From Kaistia sp. 32K (lineage in GTDB: Bacteria; Pseudomonadota; Alphaproteobacteria; Rhizobiales; Kaistiaceae), in contig NZ_AP024269.1 of assembly GCF_016629525.1 (NCBI RefSeq), forward strand, positions 2,356,001 to 2,420,000: a DNA stretch of 64,000 bases, written 5' to 3'. Under the pieces are notes generated by a model. That model saw only the letters and a program-made list of their open reading frames with translations. It searched no databases and was not told the origin of the DNA. The stretch's first letter is position 1; each line of letters starts with the position of its first letter. The translations under genes and the position numbers were made by a program. Of this stretch, positions 42,566 to 51,890 are shown piece after piece.

Positions 42566-42775
42566 GATGCATGGATCCCTGCTTTCGCAGGGATGACGGC
42601 GGAGGGTGTGGCGGCCTTCCATGCCTCAAAAGCGCGGCAAAATCTCCTTCACCTCTCCCTGAGGGCGAGCTCGGAGCGAAGCTTCGGTGAGGGTTTAGGG
42701 AACCATCCGGAGAGGGCGTAAACCCTCACCCGCCGGCCTGCGGCCGTCGACCTCTCCCTCAGGGAGAGGTGAGAA
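42566..42775. repeat. REP-like palindromes in the 580-base gap before mfd
   Basis: Units include ATCCCTGCTTTCGCAGGGAT (42572-42595) and two TCACCTCTCCCT... blocks (42650-42690 and 42723-42772), the second ending CTCCCTCAGGGAGAGGTGAG. The same unit types occur at 46.9-47.3 kb and 56.1-56.4 kb. The gap (42340-42919) has no supported gene. Confidence 0.8.
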
Positions 42776-42816
42776 TCCGCATCTCACGCAGCGCCCCGTC
42801 CCGACACCCTGCGCCG

Positions 42817-42882
42817 TCATCCCGGACGCAGCGAAGCGGAGATCCGGGATCCATCCATCGGCAGCGCGAGACCGTTGGCGGC
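42817..42882. repeat. 66-bp direct repeat, copy 2
   Basis: Identical in all 66 bases to 42420-42485, same orientation, 397 bases apart. Confidence 0.85.
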
Positions 42883-42919
42883 TTGACGCGGCAGTATCCA
42901 AGACGGCGAAGGCAGCGCA

Positions 42920-45900
42920 TCACGCCGCCTTCTTGTTGGCCTCTTCCGCCATGCGGGCGAGCTGGGTCAGGATCACCGCCGTGCCCTTCAGGCGCTGCTC
43001 GGGCTTCTCCCAGTCGCGGATCAGCACGATCTTCTGGTCGGGCCGGACCTTGGCCAGGCTGCCCTGCTCGCCGATGTAGCGGATCAGGCCGGCCGGGTTG
43101 GCGAAGGTGGAGTTGCGGAAGGCGATGACGATGCCCTTCGGGCCGGCGTCGACCTTCTCGACATTCGCCTTGCGGCAGAGCGCCTTGATGTAGACGATCT
43201 TCAAAAGGTGCTCGACCTCGTCCGGCAGCGGGCCAAAGCGATCAATGAGCTCCGCGCCGAAACCGTCGATCTGCTCCGGCTCGTCGAGATCGCCGAGGCG
43301 GCGATAGAGCGACAGGCGGAGCTGCAGGTCCGGCACATAGGTTTCCGGCAGCATGACCGGCGTGCCGACCGTGATCTGCGGCGACCAGCGGCCATCGGCC
43401 TCGTGCTCCTCGGCGCCGCCATCGCGCAGTGCGGCCACTGCCTCCTCCAGCATCTGCTGGTAGAGCTCGAAGCCGACTTCCTTGATGTGGCCCGACTGTT
43501 CCTCGCCGAGCAGGTTGCCGGCGCCGCGGATGTCGAGGTCGTGGCTCGCGAGCTGGAAGCCGGCGCCGAGCGTATCGAGCGACTGCAGCACCTTGAGCCG
43601 GCGATCCGCCATCGCCGTCAGCCGCTTCTCGGCCGGCACGGTGAACAGCGCATAGGCGCGCGTCTTCGAGCGGCCGACGCGACCGCGCAGCTGGTAGAGC
43701 TGCGCCAGGCCGAACATGTCGGCGCGGTGCACGATCAGCGTGTTGGCGGTCGGGATATCGAGGCCGGATTCGACGATCGTCGTCGAGAGCAGCACATCAT
43801 AGGCGCCCTCGTAGAAGGCCGTCATGATGTCCTCGAGCTCGGTCGGCGGCATCTGGCCATGCGCGATCGCGACCTTCACCTCCGGCACGAATTTTTCCAG
43901 GAATTCCTTGCGGTCGGCGAGGTCCGAGAGCCGCGGGCAGACATAGAAACTCTGGCCGCCGCGATAGCGTTCGCGCAGCAGCGCCTCGCGCACGACGAGC
44001 GCGTCGAAGGGCGAGATGAAGGTGCGCACCGCCATGCGGTCGACCGGCGGCGTGGTGATCAGCGACAGCTCGCGCACGCCCGTCAGCGCCAGTTGCAGCG
44101 TGCGCGGGATCGGCGTCGCCGAGAGCGTCAGCACATGCACGTCGGCGCGCAGTTCCTTGAGCCGCTCCTTGTGCTTGACGCCGAAATGCTGCTCCTCGTC
44201 GATGATCAGCAGGCCGAGATCTTTGAACTCGATGCCCTTGCCGAGCAGCGCATGCGTGCCGACGACGATGTCGACCTGGCCTTCCTTGATGCCCTTCTTG
44301 GTCTCGGCCAGATCCTTGGTCGAGACGAGGCGCGAGGCCTGCTCGACGCGGATCGGGAAACCGGCGAAGCGGTTCGAGAAAGTCCGGAAATGCTGGCGCG
44401 ACAGCAGCGTCGTCGGCACGACGACTGCGACCTGCTTGCCGCTCATCACCGCGACGAAGGCGGCGCGCAGCGCCACTTCCGTCTTGCCGAAGCCGACGTC
44501 GCCGCAGATCAGGCGGTCCATCGGCGTGCCGGCGCCGAGATCGGAGATAACAGCCTCGATCGCGGCCAGCTGGTCTTCCGTCTCCTCATAGGGGAAGCGG
44601 GCGGCGAACTCGTCATAGAGGCCGTCGGCCGGCGCCAAGGGCTCGGCATGGCGCATGGCGCGCGCCGCCGCGACCTTGATCAGCTGCCCCGCCATGTCGC
44701 GGATGCGCTGCTTCAGCTTCGCCTTGCGCGCCTGCCAGGCGACGCCGCCGAGCTTGTCGAGCGTCGCCTCGGCATCTTCCGATCCATAGCGCGACAGCAG
44801 CTCGATGTTCTCGACCGGCAGATAGAGCCGGTCGCCGCCGTGATAGAGGATCTCCAGGCAGTCATGCGGCGCACCGGCCGCCGTGATCGTCTTCAGCCCG
44901 CTGAACCGACCGATGCCGTGATCGACATGGACGACGATGTCGCCCTCGGAGAGGCCCGTCACCTCGCTCAGGAAGTCGGAGGCGCGCTTGGAGCGCTTGC
45001 GCGGGCGGACGAGGCGATCGCCCAGAATGTCCTGCTCGCCGATGACAACCATGTCGGGCGTTTCGAAGCCCGCCTCGAGGCCGAGCACGCCAAGGCCGAC
45101 GACGCCCTTGGCGAGCTTCTCCGTGCCCGTCCAGTCCTCGATCCGCTCGACCCGCTTCAGGCCGTGATCGTCGAGCACCTGCGCCAGGCGATCGCGCGCG
45201 CCGTCGCTCCAGGAGGCGATGACGACGCGCTTCTTCTCGCGTAGGCCGGCGATATGGTTGATGACCGCGTCGAAGACGTTGACGTCGCCGGCGGTGCGCT
45301 CGGCCGCGAAGGTGCGCCCGTGCCGGCCGCCGAGATCGACCACCATGGTGTCGTCGGGCTCGGCGAAGGGCGTCATCCGCAGCAGCGGCGCCAGCTTCTC
45401 GCGGGCCTTCCACTCGACCTGCGTCAGATAGAGCTCGCCGGGCGGTACCGGGCGATAGGGCACGCCGCCCTGCCCCTGCCCCATGGCGCTCTTGCGGGCG
45501 TCGTAGTGGTCGACGACGTCGTCGAAGCGCTCGGCGATCGCCTCCTCGACCAGATGGTCGAGCACCACCGGCGCGCCGGGCACATAGTCGAACAGCGTGT
45601 CGAGCCCGTCGACGAACAGCGGCATCCAGTGCTCGACGCCGGTATAGCGGCGGCCCTCGCTGACCGACTGGTAGAGCAGGTCCTCGCGATCGGTAGCGCC
45701 GAACAGCGCCACATAGCGCTCGCGGAAATGGGCGATCGCCTGCGGCGACAGCACCAGCTCGCTCATCGGCACGAGGTCGAGCCGCTTCCTCTGCGCGATG
45801 GTGCGCTGGCTCTCGACGTCGAAGGAGCGGATCGAATCGACGGTATCGCCGAAGAAGTCGACGCGGACCGGCTCCTCCTGGCCCGCGGCGAAGAGATCGA

Positions 45901-46423
45901 TGATGCCGCCGCGCACGGCGTATTCGCCGGCCTCGCGCACGGTCGAGGTGCGCAGGAAGCCGTTGTCCTCGAGCCAGCCGGTCAGCTTGTCCATCGAAAG
46001 CTGGTTGCCGCTGGCGATCGACAGGCTCTGGCGCGCTACCTGCTCGCGGCGCGGCAGGCGCTGCACGGCGGCGTTGACGGTGGTGAGCACGACGAGCGCG
46101 CGGCCCTTCACCGGCTGATGGTGCGCGAGATAGGAGAGCGCCGCCATGCGCCGCGCCACGACGGCGGTGTTCGGCGACACGCGGTCATAGGGCATGCAGT
46201 CCCAGGCCGGCACGGCGACGACCTCGGTGCCCGGCGAGAAGAAGCGCATCGCCTGTTCGAGATCGGCCATGCGGTTGCCGTCGCGGGCGATGACCAGGAC
46301 GTAGGGCAGATCCTCGCGCGCCGCGAGCGTGGCGATGTCGGCCACGACCTTGCCGTCGAAGCCATCCGGAACGCCGGAAAGGACCGTCGACGGACGGCCG
46401 AAGATGTATTTGAACTGGACCAT
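42920..46423 (-). CDS. mfd: Transcription-repair coupling factor
   Basis: 1167-residue ATP-dependent translocase that removes stalled RNA polymerase and recruits UvrA. In order: UvrB-like N-terminal domains (1-350), a CarD/RNAP-interaction domain around 490-560 (EGDIVVHVDHGIGRFSGL), the RecG-like helicase with Walker A CGDVGFGKTE and the DEEQHFG box, motifs SATPIPRTLQLAL and QLRGRVGRSKTRAYAL, and the C-terminal TRCF domain (about 1010-1110). Full length for the family. Its start lies 5 bases after the sdhE stop, so the two are probably co-transcribed. Confidence 0.97.
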   Translation of the reverse strand: MVQFKYIFGRPSTVLSGVPDGFDGKVVADIATLAAREDLPYVLVIARDGNRMADLEQAMRFFSPGTEVVAVPAWDCMPYDRVSPNTAVVARRMAALSYLAHHQPVKGRALVVLTTVNAAVQRLPRREQVARQSLSIASGNQLSMDKLTGWLEDNGFLRTSTVREAGEYAVRGGIIDLFAAGQEEPVRVDFFGDTVDSIRSFDVESQRTIAQRKRLDLVPMSELVLSPQAIAHFRERYVALFGATDREDLLYQSVSEGRRYTGVEHWMPLFVDGLDTLFDYVPGAPVVLDHLVEEAIAERFDDVVDHYDARKSAMGQGQGGVPYRPVPPGELYLTQVEWKAREKLAPLLRMTPFAEPDDTMVVDLGGRHGRTFAAERTAGDVNVFDAVINHIAGLREKKRVVIASWSDGARDRLAQVLDDHGLKRVERIEDWTGTEKLAKGVVGLGVLGLEAGFETPDMVVIGEQDILGDRLVRPRKRSKRASDFLSEVTGLSEGDIVVHVDHGIGRFSGLKTITAAGAPHDCLEILYHGGDRLYLPVENIELLSRYGSEDAEATLDKLGGVAWQARKAKLKQRIRDMAGQLIKVAAARAMRHAEPLAPADGLYDEFAARFPYEETEDQLAAIEAVISDLGAGTPMDRLICGDVGFGKTEVALRAAFVAVMSGKQVAVVVPTTLLSRQHFRTFSNRFAGFPIRVEQASRLVSTKDLAETKKGIKEGQVDIVVGTHALLGKGIEFKDLGLLIIDEEQHFGVKHKERLKELRADVHVLTLSATPIPRTLQLALTGVRELSLITTPPVDRMAVRTFISPFDALVVREALLRERYRGGQSFYVCPRLSDLADRKEFLEKFVPEVKVAIAHGQMPPTELEDIMTAFYEGAYDVLLSTTIVESGLDIPTANTLIVHRADMFGLAQLYQLRGRVGRSKTRAYALFTVPAEKRLTAMADRRLKVLQSLDTLGAGFQLASHDLDIRGAGNLLGEEQSGHIKEVGFELYQQMLEEAVAALRDGGAEEHEADGRWSPQITVGTPVMLPETYVPDLQLRLSLYRRLGDLDEPEQIDGFGAELIDRFGPLPDEVEHLLKIVYIKALCRKANVEKVDAGPKGIVIAFRNSTFANPAGLIRYIGEQGSLAKVRPDQKIVLIRDWEKPEQRLKGTAVILTQLARMAEEANKKAA

Positions 46424-46428
46424 TGCGC

Positions 46429-46716
46429 CTATCGGGGGCTGGCGCCGGTGAAGGCGGCGAGCTTCTGGAAGAATGCGGTATTGACGTCGTCGGGCGTCGG
46501 AGCCTCGCCCGTCAGCCAGATCAGGAGATCGCGATCCTGCTCCTCCATCAGCGCCTCGAGGATGTCGAGCTCGCTGTCGGAGAGGTCGGCGATATGGGCA
46601 TCGGCGAAGCGGCCGAGGATCAGATCCATCTCGCGCATACCGCGATGCCAGCAGCGGAAATGGGTACGCCGGCGACGAACGTCCAGCCCCTCGCTCGACA
46701 AGGTCGTGCCGCTCAT
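46429..46716 (-). CDS. sdhE: Succinate dehydrogenase assembly factor SdhE (DUF339)
   Basis: 95 residues, slightly longer than E. coli SdhE. It helps attach FAD covalently to SdhA. The signature RCWHRGMREMDLILGRFA lies near residues 22-39, with the RGxxE motif needed for flavinylation. Residues after 75 contain LIWLTGEAPTPDDV. ATG at 46716 has GGAG 8 bases before; the frame remains open to 46875 in repeat DNA. It precedes mfd, a common alphaproteobacterial order. Confidence 0.94.
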   Translation of the reverse strand: MSGTTLSSEGLDVRRRRTHFRCWHRGMREMDLILGRFADAHIADLSDSELDILEALMEEQDRDLLIWLTGEAPTPDDVNTAFFQKLAAFTGASPR

Positions 46717-46839
46717 CTGTCCACTCCGCCGCTCATCATCGATGCGGCGTGGTATAGCCCCCCGGACCGCGCTTGTCAGCCGGAGAAGGACAGGCGCACC
46801 TGCGAGGGCCTTCCCTTCGCCTCTCCCCACGCTCGCCAT

Positions 46840-47350
46840 CATCTCGGGCGAGCCGTTGCGAGACCCGGGATCCATTCAGCCGAAGCATCGGGAGGCTGGA
46901 ACGGTCAAAGTCGCGGCTGCATGGATCCCCGCCTTCGCGGGGATGACGGTGGAGGGTGTGGCCGTCGTCAGGGCCTCGAGGCAGCGGAGCCTAACCGTTC
47001 GACGCGAGATCCAGCCCCACCATGGATCCCTGCTTTCGCAGGGATGACGGCGGAGGGTGGGCCGGGCGTCCGTGGGCTCATAGAACGGGCTCGCGTGCGC
47101 CAATTCACCTCTCCCAGAGGGAGAGGTCGACGGCCGCAGGCCGGCGGGTGAGGGGTTGTGACGTTTCAAGCAAAGCTCGGACGTCATCGCGGAGCAGCTC
47201 TGTTCTGGGGGTTCCCTACCCCCTCACCCGGAGCTTCGCTCCGACCTCTCCCCATGGGAGAGGTGAAGGGTCTCGTGTCTGCCCGCGTCACCCCCCACCC
47301 TCGCCGTCATCCCGGACGTAGCGAAGCGGAGATCCGGGATCCATTCAGCC
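46840..47350. repeat. Dense cluster of palindromic repeats
   Basis: The 766-base gap 46717-47482 holds several units. They include hairpins ATCCCCGCCTTCGCGGGGAT (46924-46943) and ATCCCTGCTTTCGCAGGGAT (47025-47044), the TCACCTCTCCC...GGTCGACGGCCGC unit (47104-47155), its inverse (47221-47266) and TCATCCCGGACGTAGCG (47307-47345). No supported gene. This is the richest repeat cluster in the window. Confidence 0.8.
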
Positions 47351-47452
47351 GAAGTGCGGGGAATTGGTCGCCGATTGCATCAGGACGAGGAGTCGCCACA
47401 GCCGCATTGGCCCCGGATGCCGCCGGAGCGCGGGACCGAACGAAATGAAGAA

Positions 47453-47472
47453 GGGCGGCCCGAAGACCGCCC
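47453..47472 (-). terminator. Terminator-like hairpin after the HdeA-like gene
   Basis: On the minus strand GGGCGGTC-TTCG-GGCCGCCC (central T-G/C mismatches) is followed by TTCTTC. It begins 10 bases after the stop codon. Confidence 0.6.
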
Positions 47473-47482
47473 CCTTGCGCTG

Positions 47483-47773
47483 CTATTTGAACACCGCGTC
47501 TACCGCGCTCGCCAGCGTCGCGCTGGCGTTGCTCTTGCAATAGGCGACGATCTTCTCTGCATTGGCATGCGACTTCTCGGTGTCGATCATGGCATTGCCG
47601 GCCTTGCCGTGGACATAGCCGCTCATCCACATGGCGACGCCAGCAATCCTGGCAGGCGCCATGGCGCCAACCTCCTTGCAGGTCAATTTCGAAGCGTCGA
47701 TTTCCTTGGCCATGGCTGGGACGGCCAAGACAATACACAGAGATGCAAATGCACTTAGCAAATGACGTGTCAT
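47483..47773 (-). CDS. HdeA/HdeB-like exported acid-stress chaperone homologue
   Basis: 96 residues. A signal peptide ends near AVPAMAKEI. The mature part has the HdeA pattern: an N-terminal Cys in LTCKEVGAMAP, GYVHGKAG in the middle and a second Cys in IVAYCKSNASATL, positioned for the single conserved disulfide. HdeA-type proteins hold periplasmic proteins at low pH in enterobacteria; the role in alphaproteobacteria is not settled. Start at 47773 has a GGAGAGGA box some 12 bases upstream; the frame is open to 47857. Confidence 0.8.
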   Translation of the reverse strand: MTRHLLSAFASLCIVLAVPAMAKEIDASKLTCKEVGAMAPARIAGVAMWMSGYVHGKAGNAMIDTEKSHANAEKIVAYCKSNASATLASAVDAVFK

Positions 47774-48105
47774 GGTCAGGGCATCCTCTCCTAGAGCCCC
47801 CAGCCGGCAAAATAGTGCGATTGGAACGCGCCGTCCGATAACAAGCGCGATCGTCACACTAAAGTTACCGGACGCAGGCGTGACATTTCACGACGCACAC
47901 CGCGCAGCTTTTCCAGACAAATACTTGCTTCGCGGCACAAGTAAGTTTCGCTAGCAATCGAAGACCTTGAAGTGGATGGGTGGCGTCTCCAGGCTCCGTG
48001 CCGGAAGCTGGCGCAATGCGAGAAGCCGCCCGATTGAGCTCCCACCTCTCCCCGCCCTCGCCGGCGGGGCGTGGGTCGGCCACGGCAACCAAGCCTTATG
48101 CGAAC
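47774..48105. other. Gene-free region before the HdeA-like gene
   Basis: About 330 bases with no supported coding frame. The stretch 47880-47960 is less GC-rich than the surroundings and probably contains the promoter of the HdeA-like gene; no known operator was recognised. Confidence 0.45.
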
Positions 48106-48140
48106 CGGGCGCCGCGCAGCCAACACACGCGCGGCGCCCG
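48106..48140 (-). terminator. Hairpin at the end of the hyu operon
   Basis: CGGGCGCCGCG (48106-48116) pairs perfectly with CGCGGCGCCCG (48130-48140). It lies 10 bases past the hyuB stop. There is no U-tract on the minus strand, so Rho may be needed. Confidence 0.5.
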
Positions 48141-48150
48141 CTGCCAGACG

Positions 48151-49812
48151 TCAGATGTCGACGCCGTAGATAGCCTTGGCGCGCTCGGCGCTCAGGTAGC
48201 CGTTCTTGATGTCTTCGAGCACGGCGGCGCGGGGGCGTTTGCTGGGATCGCCGTAGCCGCCGCCATTGCCGGTAACGACGCGGACGATGTCGCCCTTGTT
48301 GAGCTCGACGCCGGTCGCGAAGGCATAGCGCTTGCGGCTGCCGTCGGTCTTGATGACGTCGACGTGGTTCCCGGTGCCGTCATGGCCGCCTTCCATGCCC
48401 CAGGGCATGATCTTCGAGCGGGTGTAGCCGCAGGTGAGGAAGTTGCCGTCGGCGCGGACGCGGTAGTCCATGCGGATACCCCGCCCCCCGCGCCACTGGC
48501 CCTCGCCGCCCTCTTCCGGGTTCAGCGCCAGCTGGTCGACATAGAGGCCGTAGCGGGCCTCGGCGATCTCGGCCGGGCAGTTGAAGGTCTCGCCGTGGAA
48601 GCCGGAGAAGATCGCGTTGTTGCCGTCGCGGCCGGGCATTCCGCCCCAGCCGCCGAGCTCGGGCTCGACGATGGTGAAGTGGCGGCCGGTGTCCGGATGC
48701 GGTCCGCCGAGCACGGTGCCGCAGATCGAGGCGAAGCTGCCGGCGGAGAGCTTTTCCGGCAGGTGCTGCGCCAGGCAGCGCAGGATCAGGTCGAAGACGC
48801 GGATCTCGACCTCGTAGTAGAAGCCGTGCGCCGCCGGCTCCTGCGCGTCGAAGATCGAGCCCGGCCGGGTCTTGACGACGAGCGGACGGAACGAGCCGCC
48901 ATTCGCCGGCGCGCTGACGTCGGTGATCGCCTTGATCGCCATCTGGCACGAGACGACGACGCCATCGCGGCTGGCATTGCTCGGCGTCAGCGTCTGATCG
49001 GGATTGTCTGTCAGGTCGACGATGAATTCATCGTCGGTGATCTCGACCGTCACCTTGTAGATCTGGCCGCTGTCCTGCTCCTCGGCGAAGGAGAACTTGC
49101 CCTTCGGCAGTTCCTTGAGCGCCTTCAGCGTGACCTGCTCGCCATAATCCATGAAGTGCTTCATGGCGGCGATGAAGGTCGCCTTGCCGTATTTGGCGAC
49201 GAGATCGAGGATGCGCTTCTCGCCGATGCGGACCGCCGCGATCGCCGCCCACATGTCGCCCTTCAGGTAGGCCGGAAGGCGGGAGTTCACCGTCATCAGG
49301 TCCATGACGGACTGGTTCGGCACGCCCTTCTCGATGATCTTGATCGCCGGAACGCGGAGACCTTCCTGGAAGATCTCCTTGGCGTCGGTCGACATCGAGC
49401 CCGGCACCATGCCGCCGACGTCATTCCAGTGCGCGATATTCGCGGTCCAGGCGACGATCTCGCCGTCGGCGAAGACCGGCATCACCAGAACCATGTCGTT
49501 CAGATGCGTCACGCCGCCATAGAACGGGTCGTTGGTGGCGAAGACGTCGCCCGGATGGATCGAGGCGATCGGATGCTTGCGCAAAATCGCCTTCGCCGCC
49601 TTGTCGAGCACGCCGATGAAGGACGGGATGCCGGCCCCAGAGGATGCGATCTCGCCGTCGGCGGCGCAGATGCCGGTGCCCATGTCGAGCACCTCGTAGA
49701 TGATCGCGCTCATCGCCGTCTTGCGCATCGCCGCGAACATCTCGTCCGAGATCGCCTGCAGCGAGTTCTGGATGATGTCGAAGGTGACGGGATCGTGGTG
49801 CGGAGTGCTCAT
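48151..49812 (-). CDS. hyuB: Hydantoinase B / oxoprolinase beta-type subunit
   Basis: 553-residue HyuB-type protein. With HyuA it makes an ATP-dependent enzyme that opens cyclic amides (N-methylhydantoin, 5-oxoproline) or carboxylates ketones. Family blocks: VTFDIIQNSLQAISDEMFAAM near residues 8-28, NDPFYGGVTHLNDMVLVMPVFA near 95-116, and GGRGIRMDYRVRADG near 445-460. It lies one base after the hyuA stop. Last gene of the operon. Confidence 0.93.
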   Translation of the reverse strand: MSTPHHDPVTFDIIQNSLQAISDEMFAAMRKTAMSAIIYEVLDMGTGICAADGEIASSGAGIPSFIGVLDKAAKAILRKHPIASIHPGDVFATNDPFYGGVTHLNDMVLVMPVFADGEIVAWTANIAHWNDVGGMVPGSMSTDAKEIFQEGLRVPAIKIIEKGVPNQSVMDLMTVNSRLPAYLKGDMWAAIAAVRIGEKRILDLVAKYGKATFIAAMKHFMDYGEQVTLKALKELPKGKFSFAEEQDSGQIYKVTVEITDDEFIVDLTDNPDQTLTPSNASRDGVVVSCQMAIKAITDVSAPANGGSFRPLVVKTRPGSIFDAQEPAAHGFYYEVEIRVFDLILRCLAQHLPEKLSAGSFASICGTVLGGPHPDTGRHFTIVEPELGGWGGMPGRDGNNAIFSGFHGETFNCPAEIAEARYGLYVDQLALNPEEGGEGQWRGGRGIRMDYRVRADGNFLTCGYTRSKIMPWGMEGGHDGTGNHVDVIKTDGSRKRYAFATGVELNKGDIVRVVTGNGGGYGDPSKRPRAAVLEDIKNGYLSAERAKAIYGVDI

Positions 49813-49813
49813 G

Positions 49814-51889
49814 TCAGGCCCCCAGTTCGATGTGGGTGTTGCCATAGGCGTCGATGGAAACGCGGTTGCCGGGGTGGATCACCACGGTCGTGCCGGAATC
49901 CTCGAGGATCGCCGGGCCGCTGAAGCGCATTCCGGGCTCCAGCTTGGCGAGGTCGTAGATCGTCGCCTCGTGCACGCCTTCGAGCGCATAGTCGACGTCG
50001 CGGCGGCTCTTCACCGCCTGATCGAGCGTCGCCCCCGTCGTCGGCAGCGCGTTCATCTCGAGCTTGCCGACTTCGGCGGAAGCGACGAGATGCAGGCCGA
50101 CGATCTCCACCGGCGCGTCGAGGCGATAGGTGTATTCGCGCTCATAGGCCGTATGGAACCGGTCGATCATCGCGTCGATCGCCGCGGCGTCGACGGCATG
50201 GCCCTCGAACTCGACCTCGACCGCGTGCTCCTGGTTCTGGTAGCGGCACTTGATGAAGGGAACGAGCTTCACCTTGTCGCCCGCGACGCCTTCTCGAGCG
50301 AACTGCTCGGCGGCGCGGAGCTTTGTCTCGTGCAGCAGGGCTTCCAGCGCGGCGACGCGGCCGGCGCCCGGCTCGATCAGCCTCGACACGAAGAGATCGC
50401 GGCGCAGATCCGACATCATCATGCCCCAGGCCGAGAACACCGAGGCGCCGCGCGGGATGACGACCTTCTTCATGCCGAGCTCGGTGGCGAGCGCCACCGC
50501 GTGCATCGCGCCGCCGCCGCCGAAGGCGACGAGCGTGAAGTCGCGCGGATCATGGCCACGGTTGAGCGAGACCAGCTTCAGCGCGTTGATCATGTTGTTG
50601 TTGGCGATGCGGATGATACCGCGCGCCGCCTCGATCGGCGAAAGCCCGAGTTTTTCCGCGAGCGAATTCAGCGCGCCGTCGACCGCCTGCATGTCGGCCG
50701 TGATGGTGCCGCCGCAGAAATAGTCCTTGTCGATGCGGCCGAGAGCGAGGTTTGCATCGGTCGTCGTCGCCTGCGTGCCGCCGCGCGCGTAAGCCGCCGG
50801 GCCCGGCATCGCGCCGGCCGATTGCGGGCCGACATGCAGCTTGCCGAAATCGTCGACCCAGGCGATCGAGCCGCCGCCATTGCCGATCTCGACGAGATCG
50901 ACCACCGGCACCATGATCGGATAGCCGGACGCGGTGCGGTCGCGCTCGATCCAGTAGTCGGTCATGATCTTCACATGGCCGTTCTCGATCAGCGAGCACT
51001 TCGCCGTGGTGCCGCCGATGTCGAGCGCCAGCACGTTCTTCTCGCCGAGGATGCGGCCGAGCTCCGCCGCGCCCCAGAAGCCCGACGCCGGGCCGCTCTC
51101 GACCATGGTGATCGGGATCTCGCGCGTCGCCGACAGCGTATCGACGCCGCAGTTCGACTGCATCACGTAGAGCTGGCCGCCGAATTCCTTCGAGGCGAGC
51201 CCGTCCTCGAGCCGGCCGAGATAGCGGCTGGCCACCGGCTGCACATAGGCCGAGAGCACCGCCGTCGAGGCGCGCTCATATTCGCGCCATTCGCGGGTGA
51301 TCTGGTGCGAGGCGACGACCGAGACCTCCGGCCAGAGCCTGCGGACCTCGGCGGCGACCGCCTGCTCGTGCCGGGGATCGGCATAGGAATGCAGCAGGCA
51401 GATCGCGATCGCCTCGACGCCCTCGGCGCGGAAATCCTCGAGGATCGCCGGCAGGCCCGAGAGATCGAGCGGGCTGCGCTCCTCGCCCGTATAGGCGATG
51501 CGGCCCGGAACCTCGCGGCAGAGATAGCGCGGCACGAAGGGCTGCGGCTTCACATATTGAAGGTTGAAGAAATCGGGCCGGTTGCCGCGCGCGATCTCCA
51601 GCACGTCGCGAAAGCCCTCGGTCGTGATCAGCGCCGTCCTGGCGCCCTTGCGCTCGGTCAGTGCGTTGATGACGACGGTGGTGCCATGCGCGAAGAAGGC
51701 GATGTCGGCCGGGTCGACCTCGGCCTTGGCGAGCACGTTCAGGACGCCCTGCTCGAAATTCGGCGGCGTCGTGTCGGATTTCGCGGTGCGGACGGTCTGG
51801 CGGCCCGTAGCGGTATCCGTCTCGAAATAGACGAGGTCGGTGAAGGTGCCGCCGACGTCGGTCGCGACGCGGATCGTCTTGTCGCTCAT
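49814..51889 (-). CDS. hyuA: Hydantoinase A / oxoprolinase alpha-type subunit
   Basis: 691 residues, ATPase subunit of the acetate/sugar kinase-Hsc70-actin fold. Two phosphate-binding motifs are present: VATDVGGTFTDLVYFET near residues 8-24 and LALDIGGTTAKCSLIENG near 290-307. Others are VAFGGGGAMHAVALATELG near 455-475 and EVEFEGHAVD. Family members phosphorylate the ring amide to allow hydrolysis; substrate unknown. It sits one base downstream of a GAF-domain gene. Confidence 0.93.
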   Translation of the reverse strand: MSDKTIRVATDVGGTFTDLVYFETDTATGRQTVRTAKSDTTPPNFEQGVLNVLAKAEVDPADIAFFAHGTTVVINALTERKGARTALITTEGFRDVLEIARGNRPDFFNLQYVKPQPFVPRYLCREVPGRIAYTGEERSPLDLSGLPAILEDFRAEGVEAIAICLLHSYADPRHEQAVAAEVRRLWPEVSVVASHQITREWREYERASTAVLSAYVQPVASRYLGRLEDGLASKEFGGQLYVMQSNCGVDTLSATREIPITMVESGPASGFWGAAELGRILGEKNVLALDIGGTTAKCSLIENGHVKIMTDYWIERDRTASGYPIMVPVVDLVEIGNGGGSIAWVDDFGKLHVGPQSAGAMPGPAAYARGGTQATTTDANLALGRIDKDYFCGGTITADMQAVDGALNSLAEKLGLSPIEAARGIIRIANNNMINALKLVSLNRGHDPRDFTLVAFGGGGAMHAVALATELGMKKVVIPRGASVFSAWGMMMSDLRRDLFVSRLIEPGAGRVAALEALLHETKLRAAEQFAREGVAGDKVKLVPFIKCRYQNQEHAVEVEFEGHAVDAAAIDAMIDRFHTAYEREYTYRLDAPVEIVGLHLVASAEVGKLEMNALPTTGATLDQAVKSRRDVDYALEGVHEATIYDLAKLEPGMRFSGPAILEDSGTTVVIHPGNRVSIDAYGNTHIELGA

Positions 51890-51890
51890 G

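Noticed and set aside
42420..42882. Direct repeats considered as CRISPR
   Set aside because: Only two copies, 66 bases, palindromic type, unequal spacing and no cas genes.
43208..45244. Long plus-strand open frame opposite mfd
   Set aside because: Antisense shadow of a fully recognisable mfd with intact helicase motifs.
46717..47482. Possible insertion sequence
   Set aside because: No transposase frame and no long terminal repeats; only short palindromic repeat units.
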